The notes under the pieces were generated by a model that worked only from the letters and a program-made list of their open reading frames with translations, had not been told where the DNA came from and ran no database searches. Of a stretch of DNA of 64,000 nucleotides, positions 48,706 to 61,066 are shown piece by piece. Made by a program: the position numbers and the translations under genes. Position 1 is the first letter of the stretch. Every line of letters begins with the position of its first letter. Source of the stretch: Tigriopus japonicus. Its lineage: Eukaryota > Arthropoda > Copepoda > Harpacticoida > Harpacticidae. Where the stretch lies: positions 1,549,215 to 1,613,214 of the forward strand of contig CM021316.1 in the NCBI GenBank assembly GCA_010645155.1, in the 5' to 3' direction.

Positions 48706-48957
48706 TAGGGATGGACCGAAAGCGCTTTCGGCTGAAATTTCGTTCAGTTATGTCTGCCGACACCGAAAACATCGAAAACTAATTTTTTTCTATCTTTTTT
48801 TTTGTGCGATTACCAAACTTTACGATTATTTAACTTTGAACAAAAAAGCAATAGAAATTTTAAGACGAATTATGCATTTATACAATTTTGAAGTCGGCTT
48901 CGTTCGGTTTCGGTTAAACTTTCATGTTTCGATTATGAGCCTTTCTTTTCATCACTA
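48706..48957. mobile_element. hAT-type MITE, family TAGNGATGGACCGAAAG, copy 1 (252 bp)
   Basis: The left end TAGGGATGGACCGAAAG and the right end, TAGTGATGAAAAGAAAGG on the reverse strand, are related TIRs. The flanks GTTTTATT and GTTTCATG match at 6 of 8 positions, an aged TSD. Internally there are CGGTTTCGGTT subterminal motifs, as in the copy at 57066. Confidence 0.75.
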
Positions 48958-49650
48958 GTTTCATGTCAGCCGTAAGGAATGAAACCAAATCTGCTTAAAA
49001 CACAAACTTTGAAACAAGTTGGAGTGTGAAAACAAGATTGGAGTGTGAAGACCAAAAACTCTGTTTGCAACTCAATTTTTCGGAGTAAAAAAGTATAATT
49101 ACCCAACGTCGAACACATGATCAATTAAAATTTCATGTGAATTTTGCACGTACAGGATGTGCATTTTAGTAAGTTAGTTTCGGTACCGGTTAAGAAGCCT
49201 GTTGGTCCGTCATTAGTAGACTTAAAAACTATCCCCTTTTGGAAAAGTTGCCAATTTCTGGTTCATTGATTGCACTATTTTACTTCGGAATGCGGAATTA
49301 TTCCAAAAAATCAGGTAGGAAATGTTCCAAATTTCGGGTAGGAATTACTCTGAAAGAAAAATCCATGACAGCAGGTACTTTCAAAAAACTGTGAAAGAAT
49401 GTGCTTTTTTTGGTGAAAGGTTGAAAAACCTCCGAAAATGGCAAATGGAAATCTCCCCGAAATTCCATGGAAAAAGTTTAAGACTGTAAAAATAGATAAA
49501 AAGTCAGACACTTAACGGCATCTTGTCAGGGTTCCAACAATGCATCAGTATTTAATAGTTCGCCAATCCCAAAGAAGTTTTGAAGGCAAACTTGCACATG
49601 AGGAAAGACTGAATTGCTCTGCATTGATTTCTTCGACTTGAGGTAATTTG

Positions 49651-49961
49651 TAGTGATGTGTTTCGAACCAGGAGTGCTGCCAGTTTGACTCGGAAGTTTT
49701 TCGCTGTTCATTAGAGCAGGTTGCACTGAACTTTTTGAAAAGACCTAAACAGGCACCAATTTGGTGACACTCTAACTAGTTCGACTTCGAGTTTCATCGA
49801 TCGATACTTAAAAAAATAAATTTCGAGTTGGCAGTGCTGCCATATTTTATGAAAGATAAGGCCAAAGAGCCTGTTGAAAAGTTTAGTTGTGGTCAGATTT
49901 TGGACCCTAAAAACCCAAATGGCAAAACTCTGCCAAAAATCCAACTCCAAACACATCAGTA
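49651..49961. mobile_element. MITE, family TAGT..GTTTCGAGTTGG, copy 1 (311 bp)
   Basis: TIRs TAGTGATGTGTTTCGAACC (left) and TACTGATGTGTTTGGAGTTGG (right, reverse-complemented). The interior shares GTTGGCAGTGCTGCCATATT and later blocks with the copy at 63009-63270. No good TSD at this copy. Confidence 0.7.
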
Positions 49962-52208
49962 GTGCAGCTTGTAATCGCATTCATAGAAGTTTTGAGTCTC
50001 TTTAAGGCGCCAGGGCTTGCTTGGGCCCTGAATGACAAGGAATCTCATTTTGTGTGTGGACATTTGGGTTACTTTTGTTAGATTCGGTACGATTGAAAAC
50101 AATGTTTGCATTAGTTTGTTGCCTAAGTTTGTCCTATTTACACATCCACGAAACAAACAGTAATTTCAGTATTAACTCATATCACTCTACCTTAATCTAA
50201 AACACTAAGATAAGATTGTTACTTTAATCAATGAAACCTGACAAGCAAGACTGATGAAAATTTTAGTATTGCCATCTGTTTCTTTCGACTGTTGAACAAA
50301 TACAAACACCCTCTTGGAACTTCCTTACCGTACGTTCGTAGTGTTGTTTTGAGGAACTTTTTAGTATGACAAAAATATTCGTTTTCAAAATATTGTAGAA
50401 TTTTGCAACTGTTTCTTTTTACATTCGCATTTTTTGACGCAGTCAGAGTTGAGAGACTTGTTTTTAGGTCATGTGTGGTCGTCAAAAAAGGATTATTTAT
50501 CAACCGTACGATTTTTTTGTGGAATTCTTGTGTTAACATGAACTAGCAATGAGAAGTAATTTTCATCATGGTATAACTTAACATCACAGTTACTTCTGAC
50601 TACAAAACTTAAATTCTAGTTATTACAACTTCTTTATGTATCAACGTAATTCTCAAGGCCATCACATCACAATTAAACTGGCACTCTGTCAAAGAATCTT
50701 TAAAGAGTAAGATATGACAATGTGTACAATCTCTCCCAGAATTAGAAATGAACCCCGTAAAGTATATTGCATGTCAATTTTCGAATTTAAACAATTTGTC
50801 GTATGTAGGTGCTCCTTGGAAAGTCGAAGATCGCATAAATGTCAGCATATCCACAGAGTTTTTTTGCGTTACGGTCAAAATGTAAGCAACTCGAGATTGT
50901 TTTGATTAAATTTGAGCTTATTTTTGCCCCCCAACAAATTTTGATTTTTTTTTCTTCTCTCAACATCATTTCCAGGAACCGTAAATATACTTTGACAGCT
51001 TGAAAGGAATGCCCACTTCATGACTAACACTAAACTTATATCTAGATTCCAAACTACCATGAGTACGGTTCAAACGGCAGACATTCTTCAGGGCAGAACA
51101 ACTTGCATGTTGAACCTTCTACAACTTTGGGCTTCACTCGGAGAGTTGAATTCAGTAGTGTTCGAGTACAAGTAGCTTTGCTTTCCTTTTGGTCAATTCA
51201 GAAGCAAACTTAAACTACAGCATTCTTTGTTATCAATAGATTTCCGAAACATGTACGATTGTATACACAACAGTTAATTTAAGGGTCGAATGAACGTTGG
51301 CTTAATTTGCTTTCGACAAGCAACGGTCCACTTCATCTTGAACTTGCACCCGCAAAAGTGAGAAACCAAATCGCTTTGTAATAAGTATTTACACACCAGG
51401 CCATGAATTCATCACCTCCGACACAAATTTTAGTTATATTTAGAGTATTTGGACCTTTGTTACAGATGTCACACAAACTCCAGGAGTTCAGAAATCAGAA
51501 AAACCATTTATCCACAAGAGATCAACATCTTTTGCAATTTTCCTGTGAATCACAAAAAGCAGTGGCATTGTCCAAACTTTCAAATTTTTGAATGTCAGCG
51601 AGTGGATTTGAAGTTCTTTCCTCTCAATATGTCAAACAAAAAGTGACCAAAAGCATTGTCTTGAGTCATTCAAAACCTCACCTCTCGCTAGCTAGAGTCA
51701 TGAACAAGTTACACTTTGAGCGAAAATTGCCCACGGCTGGGGAAAAAGTGATAAAAGAACTCGGGAACACAAGAGAGGGAAAGCTCTTTCAGGCACATAG
51801 GTGAGCTAGCCAAGATTTCTGCAGCTGATTTCCCTGATTGCCGTACAATCCCAGGTGCACCAAGGAAAGCTTCTGAGGATCATTTCCCTCTCGCTGTGGT
51901 GCGGATAGTTTGCTTGAGGGGGAAATCAGAGGATTTGACGGAAACAATTGCACTTTTCTTTTGATATTTACATAATATATCAAGATTCTGGGTGTTGTCC
52001 GCCTTGTTAGGCCTGGTTTGAGACACTGTGGTGATTGTTTGGGAGCAAAAAGCAGTGTCACGGATGAATAGAACGGGCGGTGGCGCAGCGGTTGTGTGCT
52101 CTTTGTGATTGCAAATTCCCGTCCCACATTCATTGATAGTGGTGGTGGGGCCCACAATTTTGAATTGTGTTTTTGGGCCTGCGGTGATTGCAAACCTCAT
52201 TCTGCATC

Positions 52209-55200
52209 ATGGATATGGTGGCAGGGGCAGGTGGGATGTTTGGCCAGTTGGCGGTGGGCTTGGCTGGGGGCTTTATGGGGGATCAACTCATCCCTGGAAA
52301 TTTGAAGATGAGCCAGAAGATGTCCACCAAACCCACCATAGACAGTTTGCCAGACAAGGTAAGTGGACTTGACTCCTGAAGTGCTGCTGATTGTAAAACA
52401 ATCACAAGGATATTTGTTTTTTTTCAGGTCCTGCTCCGAATATTTTCATACCTACCACATAAGGAAGTGGTTGAGAATTCTTTAGTGAGCAAAAAATGGC
52501 ATATGATAGCCCAAGATCCCCGATTGTGGGTATTTGTCTCCCTCCGGCCAGACATATCCGGCCTTCACGTGGAAAGAGCCGAGACACTGACCAAGCTCAT
52601 TCCAACCAAATTCAAAGAGTTGAAATACCTAGAGATCACCACTGAGCTCATCACACCCCATGTATGAATTCTAAAATTTGGGTTTTGCAAAACCAATTTC
52701 CCTATTTTTGGCTTATTAATTCCACAGGTTCTTCAAGACCTTGCCAAATACTGCCTTCAACTCAGTCATTTGTACCTTGACTTCAGCCAAGCAAGTCAGC
52801 TCCATGATTTCACCGACTTGAGCGCTTTTCCCACCCGACTCCGATACATGTGCATATGCCTCTCCGATGTCATTTTCTTAGACAATTTTATGAAAAGGAT
52901 TTACAGGTACAACTCTTTACAAGACGTGGTTTTCAGATATAAATGCATTTTATTTTCAAAGCTTTATCAATGGCTTGGAGGTGTTGCATATCGTTGGCAC
53001 TTACGAGAATGCTGAGGATGAAGAGGGTGAAGTTTATGAAGTGATCAACATCAAGATACTGAAACAAGCTACGCCAAATCTTAGGGTCATCAGCTTGTAC
53101 GGTATCGCATTCCTCGATGACAGTCACATAGAGGCGTTTAGTTCCAATTGTATCCAACTTCAGGTAAAAATACTTTTTCCCTCTATCGCTGCTCGCCTGA
53201 ATTTCGTTATCTTTTGGAGTATTTTCTCACTACCAAAGTCTAATCTCCTTACTTTCCTTGCTGTTCATTTTTGCCTTCATATGTGAAATTTTACCGACCT
53301 GGACAGAAATAGACTGATGAATCAAATTGTACGTTAAATTTCTTTTATAAGCAACCGGAGATTTTACCGGGTGTTCGTGATGATTCATAAGAACTGGCCA
53401 ACAAATCATGTCTGTTACTCTCTTGAGGGATTTTTTGAGCTTTTCTTTAAACAACTATCAATTCTTCTGAGGCAGCAACTGCGTGATTTTTCCTATGGTT
53501 TATCATTACATTGTGCAAGTTGCATCAAACCATCCGCAGTCCTAATGGCAAACTGAAACAATGAATGACAAGTTTATCACTTAATTTTCAAGAAACTAAG
53601 ATTTTAGCTTGGCTCAAAAAAAAGCAGACGAAAAAATCTGCAAAGATGGCAGAATGAAAAAAAAATCAGATTTACGCAAAATGAATTAAAGACTAGAAAA
53701 ATTGCACCAAGATGTTTTTTTTTGGGAAACGTCCAAAGAAAAAAAACCCAATTCCCTAGTCCAAATGGAGATGTTCAATTTGGCAGAAAATACGGAACCA
53801 GTGGCAATAAACTTTATGTCCTCATTTTGTGCGATTTTAGGTCCTGAATGTGAATTACTGTTCTCGTGTGAAAGGATCCTCACTGAAAATCCTCCTTCAA
53901 AGATGCAAGAATCTCAAATGCCTTCTATTGCAACAAACCAGTTTGGAAAGCGAACACGTGATGGCTGCCGAATGGGATAAAGTGACCAATCTCCAAGAAT
54001 TAGATATCACCGCCACAGATGTCAGTAAAGAGTGTCTTTTAGAAATGCTCCCTCGGATCCCGGCGATTCGATGGTTATCTGCTGGGCAATTGGACGGTTT
54101 TACCGATACGGTATTGAAGGTAATCATTCGGAGATATGAATGTTTTGAAAAAATTGACACCAGGTCGGATGGCAGATCCACTAATTCAAATAGCTCGAGT
54201 ATACTGCACTAAAGCAGTGCCAAAATCGAAATCAAAATTAAGTGCTCGAGTCTTTACAGCGTTTGAAGGCAACTTTTATATTAAGATTAATCTTGAGCAT
54301 GGTTACTTTACCAAATCCAGAATGTGTCCGTACTCGGAAAAAATAAAATCGAAATGAAATGGAGTAAACGTAATTGGTCAACTTTAGAAACTGTACAAGA
54401 AAAATTTGAAGTTGAAAAAATATTTCAAAAAATGTGGTCATGGCCTCATTCACCAAAGAGCCATTGATTCAGTTAGTTGCATTCTTCCGTTTCAAGAAAA
54501 GTCCATTTGAATTGGGAATTTTGGTTGAAGTTACCTCATATGAGACCTGGAAGGCAGGATACAGTTTAGATTAAAGCTAGCATGTTTGCACAAATAAGAG
54601 GGCTAACACAGAAATGACACTCCGAAAATATTCGTGAGTAACCAAGCCTGCATTGTGTGGGCGATGGGATTTGATGTTGAACAAGCTAAGTGACCTGATT
54701 CACAACATGAACTTGCGTTTTTAGGGAGTCGGTGGCAAAATTGCTCATTCAAGTGCTTTGGTCAAGCAAGAGAAATGTATAATGAATCAAGTCACTTGAC
54801 ACCCTTGCTGCCGGATCAATGAAGTGTGTTCAAAACAAAACTCCTTTGTGGAGGAGACGTGGCGTCGTAGTTGGCGCTTTTTCCTATAGTGAGAGAGGTC
54901 CCAGGTTCGATTGTCCTCCCTGACCTAATTCACACCCACAGATGGAGAACCATTCTGATACCGGACATGAGATTGCCTATCGGAAAAATTTTGGACGATG
55001 TGATGGCTGGCTTCGCTAGCTGGGCAAGGCTCAACCCTCTGACCCTAACACCAACAATCCAAATCTCCACTGACTTTACTGGAGTGACATTTCTCTGTTA
55101 GCCCTCTAGCACAAATAGGAAAAACAGCAATGTAAACTACATCACGCGAGCTGAAAAAACGAGTAGGATATTTCTCGCCAATTTTCCGCTGACCAAATGA

Positions 55201-58200
55201 GGTAAATTGTTAAGAGCGTTACAAAGTATACTTTTTATGAAATAATGAGAACATACTTAATGTTTTAACTGAAAAAACATGACTTATGATCTGAGACCAT
55301 ATTTCGGAATGTTCATCTCATTGAACGTCTCACTCAAATCAAATGGTCACATAAAGTTGTACAAAAGAGATGGTTCTTGCAAGTAATTAGAAGAGTTGTT
55401 GGTACAAGCAATTGCATCGTAATGGGACATGCACAAAGGTTGCTCAAGAAGCGTTTTAAATCATACAGTTGGTGATAAAACAGGGCTGTTGGCTGTGCTG
55501 AGTTGATCAGCCCCCATTTTGGCGAAACTAAGTCATTTCAATTTTTTGCGTGTATTCAATTAGTCTAGGTCCCTAGAAATGATCGCTATTTTTCATTTAA
55601 ACACCTATGCTTTCATTTGGTTGATTAAATATTCAGTTTATTCAGTAGAAAATGAGATATACAAAATCATAAATTACTAGAGAGAAACTTTGAAACTATT
55701 TCACCTCTCTCAATGGAAAACATTTTGAGATATTGAAATAAGCCTTTGGGTCCTACACGGTGCGCCACTTAAAATCGGACAGAGGTTCGATAAAGGCCAG
55801 GCTAGCAATGCCAATTTCAATATTAGCGTGAAGACTCCCAAATCCAGCTCATGGGCCAATCACTTGTTATTATTTTGAGGGGATTTGGAGACTTCTGTTG
55901 TTTCAGTAAGAAAAAAGGCAACCAAGAAAGATGCTCGTAAAAAGATTGGTTATCCAGATTTTGTCTGTGAGGACTATTGCGTCAAGGCTTATTCAGATCT
56001 TAATCCAAGAACTTTTCTCTTAGGCCATTCTGGAGAAGAAGGTGGGGTGTAAAGGCTTAAAAAATTTGGCTTCCTTGGCTGCAGCCTTTTAAGCTGCATG
56101 GACTAAAATTCCAGCAGAGCAGGTGCGGATCATTTGCTCATTGCTCATGTGCAGAGAGGAGATCCAAGACCGTGGTTAAAAGCAAGGGCCTATGTGTCGA
56201 ATAACTTAGTAATAAATCTGTTAAATAAAGTTGCAATCAATATCTTTTGTAACAAGGGATTTTTGATTCGATGGCTCAGTTCCCTCAAATTATCAATTAT
56301 TCATGTCCGATTTTAAGAGGTGCACCCTGTGTGGAAGAAACCAGTGCCTTTAAATCATTGATTAAATCAGTGTTAAGTCCTATTTTTACAAAAGGACAAG
56401 GCTAGTTTAAGTGCTTTATATTCAACCATCCTGAAAATAAATCAGCATATTTTTGACCCAATTCCAGCCAAGGTATCCTTACGTAAAATTTCGATCATTT
56501 CCACGAACCTGAACTCTTTGAATTGACGGCAAAATAGAAATGACTTGGATTTACCAATTAGGCTGAGCAACCGAGCACAGCCAACGGCCTGTTTTGCCAC
56601 AAGCGGTATGATTCAAAACGCTTGCTTGAGCAGCCTCTGTGCATGTCCCATTGCATTGAGGTTGTGACTTGTGAGGCATAGTCGACAAAGGAGTCCGGAC
56701 TGATTTAATCAACGGATGCTTGATAGGACAACAAAATTATAATGCGAAAATGGACTAAAATATGTGTCTTTTCCTTGAACTTTCACATAAAAATAGTGGT
56801 ATAAAAAACGAAAATAATATCATTTAAACTACCATTTCAAATTAAATGTATGCTTATTGTTGGAACTTCCCTATGTTTGTCCTTGTACTTTTGGTTTAAG
56901 TTTCTATGACTCATTAGTTAATCTCTCAATTTGTCTTGAAAAAACTAAGAAGGGTTATGCAGACAACCTTTTTACCATACATTTCGAAGTTTCATTTATT
57001 TTCTATTTCATTTGGTTTGCTCAAAAGTACAGGCTATTTATTGCCTTTGTTAATGAGAAAATAACTAGTGATGGACTGAAAGCGCTTTTGGCCGAAATTT
57101 CGGTTTCGGTTTTGGTTATGCCTACCGAAACCAAAAGCAGACATGCACTATAAAGGACGGAGTTTGACAACAAAATCGAAAAAAAATTCCTCCAAAAACC
57201 ACTGAAATTCAAGTTCCCCGATTTTTCAAAATCTACGCCCTACCCAACATCGAACACATGAGCAATTTAATTTTTAAGGTGGATTTTCCATTTTCACAAT
57301 TTTGTAGTCAGCTGCTTTCGGTTTCGGTTAAGCCCTCTTTCGGCCGAAACTTTCGGTTTCGGTTATGAGCCCTTTCGGTCCATCACTAAAAAAACGTTTT
57401 TGGAAAGCAAAAGCTGCACCTGTTAAAAAGATCTGGTGCCTGAAAATGAAGTTCCTAAACCATTTTGGTTTCTTTCGTTCCTTGGTGGGGATCTTAAAAT
57501 GTGATTGATAAAGTCAGCCAAAATTACATTATATTTTGGTCCAGCTTTCAGGTGTAAATTAGTTAATTACGGGGATTACGAATAGAAAAGTTCAAATAGG
57601 GTAAAAGACAATGTAAATAAGCATCCGCGATTTTAGTCTCTGTTGTTGAGTTGTGTTTGTTGAAGTCATAAAAAACGTGTTAATTTACTAAGAATTTACT
57701 CAAGTATGGTTATTTATGCGGTATTCTACCCTAATCCCAAAACCATGCTTCACACTTCTTCCATATGCAAGCAAGAAAAATCTCTTGTGTTGTAAATCAA
57801 GTGTTTAATTGAGAATGTAACATAATGATTTTTTGATCACCTTTGTAACATAGATTGAATGCATATGATATCTTTCAATCTATTGCTTCTTTCAGACTTG
57901 GATGGAAACTGGAAACTTGAAGGAGCTAACTGCTTTAGATCTTGACAGCTCTGACAATCTTAGCGAGGACGCAATTCAAGCTTTTCTCAACGTGTTTGGT
58001 CCTCAACTTGTAGGCAAGTTTAAGCAAGAACGTCTCAAGAAGTGGCAATTTGGCCAAGGACGATGATTATTATTTTGAGTTCTAATCGAGCAAGAGTGTT
58101 TTGTTTCACAGATGCCAGAATAGAGTTGCAAAAGAAAACGTCAACTAATTATCAGCTCTGAAAAAGTAGTGCAATCCCATTATCGTAAGATTTGAGATCA

Positions 58201-59226
58201 AATACCTGATGGTTACTTGTTCCTCGTATGTCTTACAAAACTGGACAAAATTTTCTGTGAAACATGACACAGTTGGGTAAATAGCCAATTTTCGTTCTTA
58301 GCTCGTTGCTTCACTTGTTAGACGTCCTTGTTTCATGCAAACAAGTTTTACAAATAATATCCGGAAATCGGAAGGATGCGATGTCTTTAGGTAAAATCGA
58401 ACAATAAAGAAGATTTGCTGGATATTTCCAAATCAATAATACTAGAAGCATTTTTGTCTTTACTGAAAAGGGAAAATGCCTTTCATTTGCAACCTCTTAT
58501 TCCCTCAAAAAATAAACAAGAGCATGTTTTGACATTATCAGAACGAAAAAAAAAATTTCAATTTTGTATCATTTCTAATAAGACCGTTTTGGCTCTAACG
58601 AAAAAATAAAGAAATGATCCCTGAGGATAAGTCATTCAGTCTGAAACTTCTGCAAGCGCCAAGTCTTTTTTTTTGGTTCTTAAAAGTGCAAAAAACATTT
58701 TTTTAATTGATTCGTAAATTTCTGGCAACACTGGTTCGCTCTTTTTCACGGACCCGCATCCTTCTGTTTACCTAATGTTCTTTTTAAATCACTTGTCTTT
58801 CAAAGTTTAGGTTTATCCTTGTCCGGCATGCCCCACGTAACCGACACCTTGTGGATCGAGATATTGCCCAAATTATCTAATGCCCGGATTCTCGTGTTGG
58901 GTTGTTCAACCCGCATGTCGGTTAAGGTGCACGTGGACCATCTCATTGATGGCATAGCTCGTCATTGTTCCAAAGTGGAACGCGTCGAGTTTCGATGGGA
59001 CAACGACACCCTCCGCTTCTCGGACAAGAATCAAAAGGCCATTGATCTGATTCGAACCCGGTGTACAAAGCTCCAATGCTTCGTGTTGAGTGACGGGAGA
59101 TTGTACGAAATCATGAGGGGAAATTTCGAGCGAGCTGACCGCAAAGCTGTCGTTCGGACCACAATTGCCTGCCGAGTCACACTCCATTACCTGTTGAAAC
59201 ATTACCAAGAAATGTTGTTCGCATAA
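52209..59226 (+). CDS. F-box and leucine-rich-repeat protein, 525 aa
   Basis: Probable substrate-recognition subunit of an SCF (SKP1-cullin-F-box) ubiquitin ligase. Exons 52209-52358, 52428-52661, 52728-52906, 52962-53163, 53841-54119, 57896-58013, 58811-59226 join in frame. The sixth intron must use a GC donor (TAG|GCAAGT at 58014) to keep the frame into LVGLSLSGMPHVTD. Order: a Gly-rich, partly hydrophobic N terminus (residues 1-40); an F-box (about 44-90, IDSLPDKVLLRIFSYLP ... VSKKWHMIAQDPRLW); about ten LRR-like units (LKYLEITTELIT, LRVISLYG, LQVLNVNYCSRV, LQELDITATDV); and a distinctive C-terminal cap rich in Arg/Asp (WDNDTLRFSDKNQKAID, NFERADRKAVVRTT). I cannot assign a named FBXL orthologue. 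Start codon chosen as the first in-frame ATG; an upstream exon cannot be excluded. Confidence 0.87.
54849..55095 (+). repeat. tRNA-derived SINE, family 2 (near full length)
   Basis: The head is GGAGACGTGGCGTCGTAGT (box A-like), then GGTCCCAGGTTCGATTGTCC (box B). The roughly 180-bp body matches the reverse complement of 10710-10890 (CATGAGATTGCCTATCGG, GATGTGATGGCTGGC). It lies in the fifth intron of the F-box gene, same strand. Confidence 0.8.
55420..56653. repeat. Imperfect 1.2-kb palindrome with arms of about 175-205 bp
   Basis: Left arm about 55420-55626; right arm about 56480-56653, inverted. Shared blocks include AATGGGACATGCAC, GTTTTAAATCAT, AACAGGGCTGTTGGCTGTGC and AAGTCATTTCAATTTT. 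A third, single arm lies at 60835-61066 in direct orientation. A mariner-like remnant sits almost exactly in the centre. Confidence 0.82.
55756..56331. mobile_element. Degraded Tc1/mariner-like element, 576 bp
   Basis: TIRs CACGGTGCGCCACTTAAAAT (left) and CACAGGGTGCACCTCTTAAAA (right, reverse-complemented), both continuing TCGGACA. TA flanks the left side; the right flank has decayed to TG. Inside, short peptide matches such as AWTKIPAEQVR resemble the C terminus of Tc1/mariner transposases, with frameshifts and stops. No intact ORF. Confidence 0.68.
57066..57388. mobile_element. hAT-type MITE, family TAGNGATGGACCGAAAG, copy 2 (323 bp)
   Basis: TIRs TAGTGATGGACTGAAAG (left) and TAGTGATGGACCGAAAG (right, reverse-complemented). 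The flanks are AAAATAAC and AAAAAACG, similar but not decisive because both are A-rich. It has many internal TTTCGGTTTCGGTT motifs. It lies in the fifth intron of the F-box gene. Confidence 0.75.
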
Positions 59227-59302
59227 TGGTCAGCTGGGGATGGCCATTTTTACTTCACGACCATTATTTGTTTTGAATTTTTAAATCTCACATTTCCATT
59301 GA

Positions 59303-59308
59303 AATAAA
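59303..59308 (+). promoter_or_regulatory. Probable polyadenylation signal of the F-box gene
   Basis: AATAAA, 77 nt downstream of the stop codon; the best-placed canonical signal in the window. Confidence 0.6.
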
Positions 59309-60729
59309 ATGGCAGATTATGCAAATGTTACTTGAAAATGCGGGCAACAATTGAAAAGACTTACAAGTTTGAATTAAATGTATTACTTGATTAGTAAGTA
59401 AGTTCTGTTCTTGTCTTTATGCGGTTGCTGGCACTGAGCCTATTCAAGTGATGTCAAATATCATTTCCAGAAACAAAAAATATGTTGTTTTTTTCTGCAA
59501 CTAAGCCCTAGCTTTTGTTCAGTAAACGACATATTTGAATTTTCAGCTCAACCTAATGTCAGAGTCAAGAGTAATTCCTTCCCAAAGTTCACCACGTAGT
59601 TCTACACGTAATGCATGAATTAGCCCTTGTCTGGTGTTTTTTTCCAAACCAAACTTGTGGTAAAAATACGGATATAATGATGATAATAATAATAAAATGC
59701 AAGTAAAAATTAGTTTTTCCAAATAAGCTCTTAAGAACTGATTGCAATTCTAATGTTCGTTAAGATTCTACTTCCAAATTCCAATATTCCTTTCCTTTCT
59801 CTAAGTTCCTTGTTGTTCATTCAGATCCAGAAAGAGCAAAAAGAATTGCCTAAAATCAATGTTTTGGAACATGAAGACCACCTAGGTCAAAATTCGCCAT
59901 TTTCGAATACCCCACCATAATCTGACTAATGTCCAACCATTAAGTTCGGATTTAACCTTCTTGTTTTACTCACATATCCTGAAGAAGCAAGTCCACGACT
60001 AATTGATGAGCCACCTTCAGACAGTTAAAGTTTCTTCGACAACGAATGTTCCAATGGGTTTTCAATTCGCTAGTCAGAGAAACTCGAACTTGGAAGGACA
60101 AACAAATTGATGCCCAGCGTCCAATTTTCGACCATAATGGACCACCACCAATTGCTCCCGGCAATCAAGATCCAACTGACAGGTGGTTCCCGCGAACCCT
60201 GCCTTTTTGAACGTTTTCTTAGTCCTTTTACCGGGGATGTCTTCAAAACATTCCCCCCTCGGTTCCTCCTTGTGATCCTCTCTGGATCTCTCGGAAGTTC
60301 CATGTGCTCTTTTTTCCTTTGTGGTTCCTTTCCGATGGTCCCCTCCCCTCTTTCTTTGCGAGGGTGGAACGAACCGACCAAGGATCGATCCGTCCATCCA
60401 TCTATCCATCTTCAGTGGGTTCCTCTTGAAAAGAAATCAGAAGCTAATGATGTCACCTTCGACTATGGCACCAATTTGATTTGAGATGATTGCTTCCCGC
60501 TCGCTTCAGTGATTTAGTGCCTTCTTTCGTGAGCGGAGAACTTAAATCACACAACCAACAACCATCAGAAAACAGAGAGCAACAGGGGAACCGACGATAG
60601 ATAGAGCAAGTGTCACCCTTATCTTACCCTTTCCTTAAACCTGACTGTAAATTGTCTTTAGGAGAATGACAAACACGAGCGATCAAGATAATGGAAAAAC
60701 CAAAACGTACAAATATGTCTGGATTTTAA
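59309..60729. other. Intergenic, no gene seen
   Basis: ORFs overlap on both strands at 60070-60484 in a GC-richer patch. None shows a known domain or splice-linked continuation. Confidence 0.45.
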
Positions 60730-60826
60730 TGATGGACCAACAGAGCTCTTAACCGAAACCAGAAGCAACTGACTAAAAATTCATTTACATGGAAAATTCA
60801 CTTTAAGATTTAAAATGATCATGTTA
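60730..60826 (-). repeat. Truncated copy 3 of the TAGNGATGGACCGAAAG family
   Basis: ATGATGGACC followed by AGCTCTTAACCGAAACC and GCAACTGACTAAAAATTC matches the right half of the 57066-57388 copy in reverse, with internal deletions. Only one end remains. Confidence 0.7.
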
Positions 60827-60834
60827 TCGTTTGG

Positions 60835-61066
60835 TAATGGGACATGCACAAAGGTTGCTTACGCGAGCGTTTTAAATCATTCCGCTTGCTGTAAAACAGG
60901 GCTGTTGACTGTGTTGAGCTGTGTCCGAAAGAGTTGAGGCAAGTGGGTTGCCCGCCCCATTTTGGCAAATACAAGTCATTTCAATTTTGGCGTTTATTCA
61001 ATAAGTCTAGGTTCCTGGAAATGATTGCTATATTACATTTAGATACTTCTGCTTTCACCCGGTTGA
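60835..61066 (+). repeat. Third copy of the 55420 arm repeat
   Basis: Direct-orientation match to 55420-55626 over TAATGGGACATGCACAAAGG, AACAGGGCTGTTG, AAGTCATTTCAATTTT, AAGTCTAGGT and GAAATGAT. It contains a 24-bp or so insertion after GTTGAGCTG. Confidence 0.82.

Larger units (their letters stand above)
45577..52208. other. Intergenic region between UCP4 and the F-box gene, no gene seen
   Basis: 6.6 kb, AT-rich. Apart from the delimited transposons below (46093-46544, 48706-48957, 49651-49961), I see no exon with a recognisable domain. ORF 48299-48643 (114 codons) is without motif. 46553-46620 contains a GGTGAGCAACCACTGTGGCCC stretch typical of hAT ends, with no clean partner. Confidence 0.5.

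Noticed and set aside
54849..54920. Possible tRNA gene (box A and box B present)
   Set aside because: No proper anticodon arm or variable loop, and it continues into a body shared with another locus; it is a SINE head.
60070..60484. Overlapping ORFs on both strands (103-125 codons)
   Set aside because: No domain, no splice-linked exons and low-complexity Lys/Glu or Ser/Phe content.
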